This document shows, in pieces, positions 1-4,455 of a DNA stretch of 21,565 nt. A model generated the notes under the pieces. That model made no database searches. It was not told the origin of the DNA and saw only the letters and a list, made by a program, of their open reading frames with translations. Every line of letters begins with the position of its first letter. Positions within the stretch are counted from its first letter, which is position 1. Both the position numbers and the translations under genes were made by a program. This DNA comes from a virus. The stretch spans positions 1 to 21,565 of the IMG/VR virus record IMGVR_UViG_3300030329_001111. One strand, written 5' to 3'.

Positions 1-395
1 TAGATGTAGTGTCCTAGTCCGAAGTACGCCATGCACTTCACCAAGCATCGCTTCAACGCTGTATTGACAGCGAACGAATCAGGATTCTTGATGGACTTGT
101 TCTGATGGTTCAGAACAGGGAAGTCTTCGCAATGGCACACTTCATCAATGCACAAGGTCACACGCACCATCGCATTCCCATTGGCATCAAAAAAGCATGG
201 ATATCCATCAGAGTTCAAGTGATTGTCGAAGGTTGCGTTTGGATAATGTTCCATGAGGATTCCCCAAGCCCACGCCCATGAGAGATATGAAAATCTCCCT
301 TTCTTTTCGACATGCTCTGAACAGTCAATCTTTGACAAGACTTCCCATGTTGATTTTGTCTTTGCTTTTGTTGTTGTTGTTTTCTTTTTCGTCAT
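1..395 (-). CDS. Sak3/DUF1071-type single-strand annealing protein, partial at window edge
   Basis: Reading from ATG at 395, the frame stays open for 131 codons to the left edge, so the C-terminus is missing. After a Lys/Thr-rich start the protein has a TWEVLSKIDCSEHVEKK segment, then SYLSWAWAWGIL at about residues 42-53, and later NTALKRCLVKCMAYFGLGHYI. The SYLSWAWAW core and the FGLGxYI end are typical of the DUF1071/Sak3 family of phage annealing proteins. Such proteins coat and anneal single strands during recombination in the cytoplasm. The start lies one base after the stop of the preceding gene, and a GGAG ribosome-binding site sits in that gene's last codons. The RecE-like exonuclease two genes upstream is the expected partner. 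Family assignment is by recognition; the pairing is inferred from context. Confidence 0.85.
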   Translation of the reverse strand, partial: MTKKKTTTTKAKTKSTWEVLSKIDCSEHVEKKGRFSYLSWAWAWGILMEHYPNATFDNHLNSDGYPCFFDANGNAMVRVTLCIDEVCHCEDFPVLNHQNKSIKNPDSFAVNTALKRCLVKCMAYFGLGHYI

Positions 396-396
396 A

Positions 397-410
397 TCAT
401 TCAACTCCAT
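397..410 (-). repeat. 14-base junction repeat, copy 1
   Basis: ATGGAGTTGAATGA on the minus strand, at the end of the 113-residue gene and before the annealing protein start. The GGAG is the next gene's ribosome-binding site and the same bases encode the GVE end. Confidence 0.85.
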
Positions 411-738
411 ATTCCAATTCATGTTGTTCTTTTTCTTCAAGGGCTTTTCGATTTTCAATCATTTCTTGTGAGTACATTGATTTCGCTATCAATTCAGATT
501 CGCCACCACACTGACATTCCACAGCAATTCTGATGTTGTTTCTTGGACTGCAACTGAATATCTCTTTTGTCAGTGTTACACCGTAGTAGTTTGAATCACT
601 GCACTCGACATGTCTTTTGTACATGTCAACTGCGTCTTTCTTTCTCAGGAAAGTGTAGATGTCATCATCACCTCTTTCGTGAAAAAGATTTGAATCGCAG
701 TCAATATGCAATACCAATTTGTATATGTAGGACTTCAT
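397..738 (-). CDS. Hypothetical protein between exonuclease and annealing protein
   Basis: Family not recognised. The 113-residue product begins MKSYIYKLVLHIDCDSN and has an ECQCGGESEL patch near residue 80. It ends in a charged Glu/Lys-rich helix and the tripeptide GVE. The start at 738 is preferred over 753 because a GGAG motif lies about nine bases upstream, inside the last codons of the exonuclease gene. Its own end repeats that arrangement for the next gene. It lies inside the recombination operon, so an accessory role there is possible but only inferred. Confidence 0.75.
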   Translation of the reverse strand: MKSYIYKLVLHIDCDSNLFHERGDDDIYTFLRKKDAVDMYKRHVECSDSNYYGVTLTKEIFSCSPRNNIRIAVECQCGGESELIAKSMYSQEMIENRKALEEKEQHELEYGVE

Positions 739-739
739 T

Positions 740-753
740 TCATTCAACTCCAT
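740..753 (-). repeat. 14-base junction repeat, copy 2
   Basis: The same 14 bases as 397-410, at the end of the exonuclease gene, again encoding GVE plus stop and followed within a few bases by ATG. Confidence 0.85.
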
Positions 754-1525
754 TCTTTGCCCAATGTGGCAAATCTAAAACATGAACATCATCGCCATAA
801 GCGAATGCAGTTCCGTCATCCATCGCACAATCAAGTTTGTACGCTTTCCAATCTTCAGCCGCTTGGCAACACAACTCCCAACCTGTCACCATTGCTTCTG
901 TGCTGAGTTTGTACACAGCGACAGCGTGTGGCGCAGTGTTTTCAACAGCAATGATGTATGCGTTCGCTTCAGATGGATGCACGCCAAGAGCGTTTGCATA
1001 CCACGCCATCTGCATGTGGTACAACAGATTGGCACTTTGTTTCATGAACGCTTCAGGTGAAGCATCCTGCGTGGTCTTAATGTCCACGACAGTTCCCAAG
1101 TCATCGCACGCATCAATCAACGCTTTGCACTTCAAGCCGCCAAACTCAAATTCGGTTTGGAACTCATAGGCATAGCACTTCTTCAACAACGCTCTGACTT
1201 CAGGATGCGACTGACAGTTCTCTTGCATAGCATCAACAAGAAGTGATTGATCATGCGTGATCACTGTGCGGCCGCCAACACCTTCAAGGAACTTTGCATA
1301 TTCTTCCTTCCCTGCTTTTGTACGCCTGTCAACATGCGGACTGACAGCAATCAAGTCGTCATATTGATGACCTTCAAGAATAGCCGCGTGAAACGCTGTG
1401 CCAAGTTTCATGTTCGCGGTTGGTTCAAAACTTTTCATGCGATGTTCTGCATGCGCAGGTGATTGCTTCACGACCGCTTTCAAGAGCGATGCGGAAACGG
1501 CTTCAATTTCATAGTAGTTTTTCAT
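740..1525 (-). CDS. RecE-like PDDEXK exonuclease
   Basis: The 261-residue product looks like the exonuclease VIII/RecE C-terminal nuclease family. It has MKLGTAFHAAILEG near residues 39-52, a catalytic-type ALIDACDD at about 136-143 and VVDIKTTQDASPEAF at about 146-160. The D...DIKTT pair fits the D and (D/E)xK metal-binding motif of PDDEXK nucleases, and QMAWYANAL follows as in relatives. Such enzymes degrade one strand of duplex DNA to leave 3' tails for an annealing protein. The start ATG overlaps the upstream stop as ATGA and has AAGGATATTGAACA in front of it. Together with the Sak3-like gene this forms a Red-type recombination module. Confidence 0.85.
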   Translation of the reverse strand: MKNYYEIEAVSASLLKAVVKQSPAHAEHRMKSFEPTANMKLGTAFHAAILEGHQYDDLIAVSPHVDRRTKAGKEEYAKFLEGVGGRTVITHDQSLLVDAMQENCQSHPEVRALLKKCYAYEFQTEFEFGGLKCKALIDACDDLGTVVDIKTTQDASPEAFMKQSANLLYHMQMAWYANALGVHPSEANAYIIAVENTAPHAVAVYKLSTEAMVTGWELCCQAAEDWKAYKLDCAMDDGTAFAYGDDVHVLDLPHWAKNGVE

Positions 1526-1540
1526 TGTTCAATATCCTTT
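1521..1540 (-). repeat. Repeated gene-junction/RBS sequence, copy 1
   Basis: A perfect 20-base copy of the sequence also found at 1700-1719 (minus strand AAAGGATATTGAACAATGAA). It supplies the ribosome-binding site and start codon of the exonuclease gene. Here it is also coding, giving the KDIEQ end of the upstream gene. Confidence 0.9.
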
Positions 1541-1704
1541 TTGTTTGTCATATCCTTGCACATCTTTAACAAAATATCATCCACATCACACATTGCATCA
1601 TGAAGGGAATCATTTTGATACTTTGATTCTTCAATGCGCATTTGTATTTGGTGTAGGTTTTTTCGTAGGTTTTCAAAGTAGTCGTTTATTTGGTGATTAT
1701 TCAT
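1522..1704 (-). CDS. Small helical hypothetical protein
   Basis: Not recognised. The 60 residues (MNNHQINDYFENLRKNLHQI...) are charged and look wholly alpha-helical, possibly a short coiled coil, with no metal motif. The start is supported by AAGGATATTGAACA before the ATG. The stop overlaps the exonuclease start as ATGA, so translational coupling is likely. Its last five residues KDIEQ are dictated by the ribosome-binding site of the next gene. Confidence 0.7.
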   Translation of the reverse strand: MNNHQINDYFENLRKNLHQIQMRIEESKYQNDSLHDAMCDVDDILLKMCKDMTNKKDIEQ

Positions 1705-1719
1705 TGTTCAATATCCTTT
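1700..1719 (-). repeat. Repeated gene-junction/RBS sequence, copy 2
   Basis: Perfect 20-base match to 1521-1540, placed in the short intergenic gap upstream of the 60-residue gene. It carries the AAGGATAT ribosome-binding site and the ATG. Confidence 0.9.
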
Positions 1720-1721
1720 CT

Positions 1722-2087
1722 TTATGATTCACGAATTGGTTTATCTGTCATTCGATGTGTCCAATTAAGTTGTCCACCTTCTTGCACACAGCATTCACAA
1801 ACTTTCCAATTGCCATAATTCGGCAACTTTTGATTCCCATAAACTTTCCAAGTTTGCACTATCCTGTCGCCTTCGGTTGGATTCTCCAACATAGATTCCA
1901 AATGGCGTTGTGCCGTTCTAGTACATTCTGTTTGTAGCGTTTCAGTATCATTGGAAGTAAAAATCATTAACTTTGATTGCATTGTTTTATCCTTCTTGTT
2001 TTCTGGCAATATCTCGGTGTAGCCGCTTGATGTCAAACCATCAGCGAGTTCGTTGACGAGTTCCAATATCCATTTGATGTACTTCAT
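1722..2087 (-). CDS. Hypothetical protein, two possible starts
   Basis: Family not recognised. From ATG at 2087, which overlaps the upstream stop as ATGA, the product has 121 residues. From ATG at 1982 it has 86 residues beginning MQSKLMIFTSNDTETLQ. The internal start has the better ribosome-binding site, GAAGGATAAAACA, which matches the leader style of the neighbouring small genes. The C-terminal part has WKVYGNQK, WKVCECCVQEGG and NWTHRM, suggesting a small binding fold and perhaps a metal site at the CxCC. The first 35 residues could be an added segment or a separate small open frame fused in phase. Confidence 0.65.
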   Translation of the reverse strand: MKYIKWILELVNELADGLTSSGYTEILPENKKDKTMQSKLMIFTSNDTETLQTECTRTAQRHLESMLENPTEGDRIVQTWKVYGNQKLPNYGNWKVCECCVQEGGQLNWTHRMTDKPIRES

Positions 2088-2257
2088 ATGAGTTCACCAT
2101 CCCACGCTTCACAACCCTCTTGAGGACACGCAGGAACATGCTGACACACAGGACATTGTTCACGCTCTGTTTCAGGGTCAACATCACGACCACATTTTTG
2201 ACAAATCGCACCTTCGTGTTCAGTCATCATTTCAATGCACTTTTCTTTGTACTTCAT
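2084..2257 (-). CDS. Small zinc-ribbon protein
   Basis: The 57-residue product contains CQKCG (about residues 20-24) and CPVC (36-39), then CPQEGC. The spacing fits a four-cysteine zinc ribbon. Such small proteins are common in phage early regions, where they may bind nucleic acid or host enzymes. The specific role is unknown. ATG at 2257 is chosen because GAAGGATAAAAAA lies directly upstream and the sequence before it is a duplicated structured leader, although the frame remains open to 2335. It ends with an ATGA overlap into the next gene. Confidence 0.75.
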   Translation of the reverse strand: MKYKEKCIEMMTEHEGAICQKCGRDVDPETEREQCPVCQHVPACPQEGCEAWDGELI

Positions 2258-2301
2258 TTTTTTATCCTTCGCCTTGCGGCTTATGTCAGCACCATTACTG
2301 A
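2258..2301 (-). promoter_or_regulatory. Structured leader of zinc-ribbon gene (leader family B, copy 1)
   Basis: On the minus strand the leader has TCAGTAATGGTGCTGA (2286-2301), then GCCGCAAGGC, then GAAGGATAAAAAA and ATG. The first element can fold with TCAG pairing CTGA. The second is a GCC/GGC stem with a GCAA tetraloop just before the ribosome-binding site. The same layout precedes the gene starting at 2520. A role in translation control is inferred. Confidence 0.6.
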
Positions 2302-2304
2302 AAT

Positions 2305-2328
2305 GCACGCACTCCGAAGAATGCGTGC
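2305..2328 (-). promoter_or_regulatory. Ten-bp UUCG tetraloop hairpin between two small genes
   Basis: The minus strand reads GCACGCATTC, TTCG, GAGTGCGTGC. In RNA this is a ten-base-pair stem with one U-G wobble closed by the very stable C(UUCG)G loop. No U-run follows, so it may be a stability or processing hairpin rather than a classical terminator. Confidence 0.75.
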
Positions 2329-2349
2329 GATTCAAAAATGGTTAGTTCA

Positions 2350-2520
2350 TTAGCAACCTGTTTGCATGTTGTCCAAACTGATTGCATGGTCTAATGCCCT
2401 GAGCAATGCGCGTTCAAGTTGTTCTTTTTTGCGCTGTTCTTTCCTGTTGCTTGTTTGCACCTGATCAAGTTTGAAGTAGTAAGCATTTTTTAGGGCTTCT
2501 CTGATTTCATTTATAGTCAT
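2350..2520 (-). CDS. Small basic helical protein, 56 residues
   Basis: A short gene starting MTINEIREALKNAYYFKLDQ and ending DNMQTGC. It is mostly helical, with a strongly charged centre containing RKEQRKKEQLER. No family is recognised. It is supported by a good GAAGGATAAAAA ribosome-binding site, by its position as first gene after the promoter candidate at 2573, and by a leader shared with the next gene. The highly charged helix could bind nucleic acid or protein; this is only a possibility. Confidence 0.65.
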   Translation of the reverse strand: MTINEIREALKNAYYFKLDQVQTSNRKEQRKKEQLERALLRALDHAISLDNMQTGC

Positions 2521-2565
2521 TTTTTATCCTTCGGCATTCGCCACTGTGATCAGCACCATTGCTGA
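2521..2565 (-). promoter_or_regulatory. Structured leader of 56-residue gene (leader family B, copy 2)
   Basis: The minus strand has TCAGCAATGGTGCTGA (2550-2565), which folds with TCAGCA pairing TGCTGA, then a GGC-GAAT-GCC stem, then GAAGGATAAAAA and ATG. It matches the leader at 2258-2301 in 15 of 16 bases of the first hairpin. The second stem has the opposite base-pair order (GGC/GCC here, GCC/GGC there) but is still paired. Confidence 0.6.
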
Positions 2566-2572
2566 CCTGTGT

Positions 2573-2603
2573 AAGATAACAGGATCGGCACATCTTTGGA
2601 CAA
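2573..2603 (-). promoter_or_regulatory. Probable sigma-70-like promoter for the leftmost operon
   Basis: The minus strand has an extended -10, TGTTATCTT, with TATCTT at 2573-2578. A weak -35 TTGTCC lies at 2598-2603 with 19-base spacing. It lies just upstream of the structured leader of the 56-residue gene. The extended -10 is the stronger part; the long spacing lowers confidence. Confidence 0.5.
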
Positions 2604-2606
2604 CTC

Positions 2607-2623
2607 TTGACAACGAATGTCAA
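2607..2623. promoter_or_regulatory. Operator-like inverted repeat TTGACA-N5-TGTCAA
   Basis: A perfect six-base inverted repeat separated by ACGAA lies immediately upstream of the promoter candidate. Related TTGTC half-sites occur on both sides on the minus strand. This is a typical layout for a dimeric phage regulator, but no regulator gene is visible in this window. Confidence 0.45.
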
Positions 2624-2776
2624 AAAAAGACAAGAAAAAACGACCTCAAAATATAGGGCTAGGATCGCATTTCTGGCGTTTGATTTTCAGATGACTACTC
2701 ACCCACCTAAGCGGCTCAAATGGACTGTGCGGGATTCTAGGGCTTCTCAAGCGAAATGGGGCATCGTTCACATGCG

Positions 2777-2804
2777 TCTTTGATAGTTGAATACTGTGCT
2801 GTTC
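2777..2804 (+). repeat. Inverted-repeat pair 1, arm downstream of gene 2815-3099
   Basis: This 28-base arm matches the reverse complement of 3118-3145 at 26 positions, with two adjacent mismatches. The 17-base core is TGAATACTGTGCTGTTC. It lies ten bases past the stop codon of the gene it helps enclose. Confidence 0.9.
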
Positions 2805-2814
2805 GGTTCAGTGT

Positions 2815-3099
2815 TTAATCAGTCCAATTCTTGAGTGTAGGTGGCAAATCTTTAACCGCATCTTGCAATGAATCAAAACGATTTTCGCGGTCATCAAATT
2901 CCCAACCAACAACTTCAAACTTGCCATCTGGCAACAATTTGATTTCTTCTTCATTTCGTGCCAAATTTGATGACCACCATACATAGATATATCTTTGTTG
3001 TTGGCGGCTGTAATACAAACCATTTGTATCTGTGCGACACCATCCAAGTTTTTCTAACCTGTCAGGTTGTTTGCTGAATCTTTTCAATTTTTCGTTCAT
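2815..3099 (-). CDS. Hypothetical protein in inverted-repeat-enclosed cassette 1
   Basis: Not recognised. The 94-residue product starts MNEKLKRFSKQPDRLEKLGW and contains GLYYSRQQQRYIYVWW and GKFEVVGWEFDD, suggesting a small beta-rich domain with many aromatics. The frame is open up to 3135. The start at 3099 is chosen because AGAAAGAAGGATATTTTT precedes it and because the upstream part is a duplicated leader whose two copies differ by a single-base gap, so it is not coding. The gene is enclosed by the 28-base inverted repeat pair 2777-2804 and 3118-3145. Only its first few residues (MNEK) resemble the neighbouring cassette gene. Confidence 0.75.
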   Translation of the reverse strand: MNEKLKRFSKQPDRLEKLGWCRTDTNGLYYSRQQQRYIYVWWSSNLARNEEEIKLLPDGKFEVVGWEFDDRENRFDSLQDAVKDLPPTLKNWTD

Positions 3100-3145
3100 A
3101 AAAATATCCTTCTTTCTGAACAGCACAGTATTCACTTATCAAAGA
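3100..3145 (-). promoter_or_regulatory. Leader family A, copy 1, with inverted-repeat arm
   Basis: On the minus strand this is the 28-base arm (3118-3145) followed by AGAAAGAAGGATATTTTT and ATG. It is nearly the same as the leader of the upstream gene (3528-3571), including the first codons ATGAACGAAAA. A strong ribosome-binding site is clear; no -10 box is convincing inside it. Confidence 0.75.
3118..3145 (-). repeat. Inverted-repeat pair 1, arm upstream of gene 2815-3099
   Basis: Partner of 2777-2804: 9 plus 17 paired bases with two mismatches between them. It lies within the gene's leader, ahead of the ribosome-binding site. Confidence 0.9.
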
Positions 3146-3160
3146 ACTATTGCAACTTGG

Positions 3161-3180
3161 CAACTGAAGATGTGCTGTCC
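3161..3180 (+). repeat. Inverted-repeat pair 2, arm downstream of gene 3192-3527
   Basis: The 20 bases CAACTGAAGATGTGCTGTCC match the reverse complement of 3546-3565 at 18 positions, including 14 in a row. One of the two differences is a G-U pair in RNA. The arm lies 11 bases past the stop codon. Confidence 0.9.
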
Positions 3181-3191
3181 AATCTGATTGT

Positions 3192-3527
3192 TTAGTCGAG
3201 TAAGAAAGTTGAACCGGAATCTATTTTGCTAGATTCTGATTTGTACAACTCTTTGGTTGAAGTTGTGTATTTCTTGGTTGCCCTTTTTCGTAAATCGAAT
3301 ACAGGGAAATACTTTGAAAACTCTTTTTCACCTTCTGCTTTGTTCATCATGACACGACCAAGACCATCTACCCATGTTGGGCAAGGTGGTTCGATCGCAT
3401 AAACAATGCAATCCTTAAAATCAACAGAGAAGATCTGTTTTATTTCATCGATGGTGTCGCCAGCCGCCCAAGTGTGTTGAGCGATCGCCAAGAACCTTCG
3501 ATTCTTTTTTTCAATCTTTTCGTTCAT
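3192..3527 (-). CDS. Hypothetical protein in inverted-repeat-enclosed cassette 2
   Basis: Not recognised. The 111-residue product starts MNEKIEKKNRRFLAIAQHTW. It has a central VYAIEPPCPTWVDGLGRVM and a Lys/Ser/Thr-rich end (KRATKKYTTSTKELYKSESSK). There is no signal peptide or metal motif. The start at 3527 is set by GAAGGATATTCAT upstream. It is the first gene after the promoter at 3610 and is probably the first translated gene of that transcript. It is enclosed by its own inverted repeats (3161-3180 and 3546-3565), which differ from those of the next gene. Confidence 0.75.
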   Translation of the reverse strand: MNEKIEKKNRRFLAIAQHTWAAGDTIDEIKQIFSVDFKDCIVYAIEPPCPTWVDGLGRVMMNKAEGEKEFSKYFPVFDLRKRATKKYTTSTKELYKSESSKIDSGSTFLLD

Positions 3528-3571
3528 ATGAATATCCTTCTTTCTGAACAGCACATCTTCACTTGTCAAAG
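3528..3571 (-). promoter_or_regulatory. Leader family A, copy 2, with inverted-repeat arm
   Basis: The minus strand begins CTTTGACAAGTGAAGATGTG, continues CTGTTCAGAAAGAAGGATAT and then reaches ATGAACGAAAA. It aligns with 3100-3145 across its whole length apart from a few substitutions and a one-base gap. It contains the arm 3546-3565. Confidence 0.75.
3546..3565 (-). repeat. Inverted-repeat pair 2, arm upstream of gene 3192-3527
   Basis: Partner of 3161-3180. It lies between the 5' hairpin and the ribosome-binding site of the first gene of the early transcript. Confidence 0.9.
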
Positions 3572-3577
3572 AGCGAT

Positions 3578-3603
3578 ATGGAGAAACTTTTTTCTATCTC
3601 CAT
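3578..3603 (-). promoter_or_regulatory. Hairpin at predicted transcript 5' end
   Basis: ATGGAGA and TCTCCAT form a perfect seven-base inverted repeat with a 12-base loop. The -10 box ends at 3610, so the transcript should start at or next to the first arm. It could be a 5'-end stabilising hairpin or an operator over the start site. Confidence 0.6.
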
Positions 3604-3609
3604 GTGCGT

Positions 3610-3638
3610 ATTATACCAGAAGCAAAAATTGCTTTCAA
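3610..3638 (-). promoter_or_regulatory. Near-consensus sigma-70 promoter
   Basis: On the minus strand TTGAAA (3633-3638), a 17-base spacer and TATAAT (3610-3615). The TGG before the -10 makes it an extended -10, and an A/T-rich stretch upstream could act as an UP element. The spacer contains AAGCAATTTTTGCTT, an inverted repeat that could be an operator. It points at the two cassette genes. Confidence 0.85.
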
Positions 3639-3830
3639 AATTTTATTTTCGTTTTGTGCGCAACATGGTCAAAGTGAATAGAAAAGATTTGATTCCAAAA
3701 CGCAAACGCAACAAAAACTTTTTTCAAAAATCTTTTTCGTGTGGTTTTTGATTGTTTTTGTTTAAGATTGATTACAACTTTCTTTGTTTATGTATTCAAA
3801 ACAAAGATTCGTTGCAAAGAAAAAAAAGTT

Positions 3831-4190
3831 TCAGCGTCTTCTTTTGCATGGCATCAAAAGTGGCAAACCGAAGACCGCAATTGCACTTGGACTTGGCAAA
3901 ACCGACACGCCCGCAAAGCCGTTGTCAAACGATTCTTGAAGCGGCTCATCGGTCAAACTGATGGACTTCTCGATTGCTTGTTTTACTTTGTCATATTGCT
4001 CAAAATAGGACAGGATTTCATCAAGTGTTTTTTTGCCAATGAGCGTTCCACCAATCGCAATTGCAATCGTCAACGCCATGATCTTCTTGTTCAGCCGCGC
4101 AATCTCTTTGTCTTTGATTTTGCCACGCTCTTTGCAAGACTTCAAATCACTTTCATTCTTCTTCGTATGACAATCACAATCACATTTCAT
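3831..4190 (-). CDS. Small membrane protein with PEP-CTERM-like C-terminus
   Basis: The 119-residue protein begins with Cys/His-rich MKCDCDCH and then a charged helix. A transmembrane segment follows at about 37-52 (KIMALTIAIAIGGTLIG), and the end is PSPSAIAVFGL (99-109), a short hydrophobic run and KRRR. That end has the order of a PEP-CTERM sorting signal: proline motif, hydrophobic segment, basic cluster. The proline motif is PSPS rather than PEPS and the hydrophobic run is short. No N-terminal signal peptide is visible. One transmembrane helix late in the structural operon also allows a holin- or spanin-like role. The start overlaps the previous gene by 11 bases. Confidence 0.75.
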   Translation of the reverse strand: MKCDCDCHTKKNESDLKSCKERGKIKDKEIARLNKKIMALTIAIAIGGTLIGKKTLDEILSYFEQYDKVKQAIEKSISLTDEPLQESFDNGFAGVSVLPSPSAIAVFGLPLLMPCKRRR

Positions 4191-4455
4191 CTGTGTTCAC
4201 CCTGCACCCCATACGATAAAGAACTCTTGCAATGTCTGTGGCTGATTCTGTGACGGCTTCTTCGGCAAGGTCTGGCACACAAGCGTGCAAGCACTCGTGA
4301 ATCACTGTGTCAAGCAAGTCCTGTGGGGTCTGGTTCAATGCAACAAGAATCCGTTTTTGTGGCGTGTCAATCGGGTCGATGCTTCCGCAACTACCATCCT
4401 GCAAGTATTCTATGCCCTCTAGATTCCACCGTCTGTTTCGCAGTTCAACCCTCAT
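4180..4455 (-). CDS. Small HExxH putative metallopeptidase
   Basis: The 91-residue product has LLDTVIHECLHACVPDLAEEAVTESATDIARVLYRMG. HECLH is at residues 53-57 and is followed by EE at 65-66, which could supply the third zinc ligand. This compact helix pair is seen in small phage-encoded zinc-peptidase-like proteins of unknown substrate. ATG at 4455 overlaps the upstream stop as ATGA, which fixes the start despite an open frame further up. The N-terminus is a short basic beta-like segment. Peptidase activity is inferred from the motif alone; the protein is much shorter than typical SprT proteins. Confidence 0.7.
   Translation of the reverse strand: MRVELRNRRWNLEGIEYLQDGSCGSIDPIDTPQKRILVALNQTPQDLLDTVIHECLHACVPDLAEEAVTESATDIARVLYRMGCRVNTDEM

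Larger units (their letters stand above)
2521..2814. other. Intergenic region without a protein gene
   Basis: This 294-base gap holds the family B leader (2521-2565), promoter candidate (2573-2603), operator-like repeat (2607-2623) and one arm of a long inverted repeat (2777-2804). From about 2640 to 2776 I see no gene, tRNA or clear structure. The only repetition there is the 11-mer tagggcttctc, which also occurs near 2490. Confidence 0.6.
3572..3830. other. A/T-rich intergenic region between late and early genes
   Basis: This gap holds the promoter and 5' hairpin, plus a perfect 8-base inverted repeat CTTTGTTT/AAACAAAG at 3782-3789 and 3799-3806. The rest is T-rich on the minus strand with no open frame I trust. 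The 3782-3806 hairpin and the T-run just after the stop at 3831 may help end late transcription, but the stem is weak. Confidence 0.55.

Noticed and set aside
2640-2776. Possible tRNA or attachment site
   Set aside because: No cloverleaf, no T-arm motif and no matching repeat elsewhere in the window beyond an 11-mer.
3100-3135. N-terminal coding extension (VLFRKKDI) of the two cassette genes
   Set aside because: The two copies of this leader differ by a one-base gap, which coding sequence would not tolerate. The ribosome-binding site lies inside the supposed extension.
2777-3565. Integron-type gene cassettes or an insertion sequence
   Set aside because: No attC-like core (GTTRRRY), no integrase and no transposase are present. 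Only the inverted repeats and shared leaders are visible.
3831-3860. Classical intrinsic terminator for the late operon
   Set aside because: There is a T-run just after the stop, but the stem before it is weak; the 3782-3806 hairpin is A/T-only in its strongest part.
3741-4253. 170-codon open frame on the plus strand
   Set aside because: It lies opposite the PEP-CTERM-like gene and A/T-rich non-coding DNA. Its product is a Phe/Cys-rich low-complexity sequence with no good ribosome-binding site, and every supported gene is on the minus strand.
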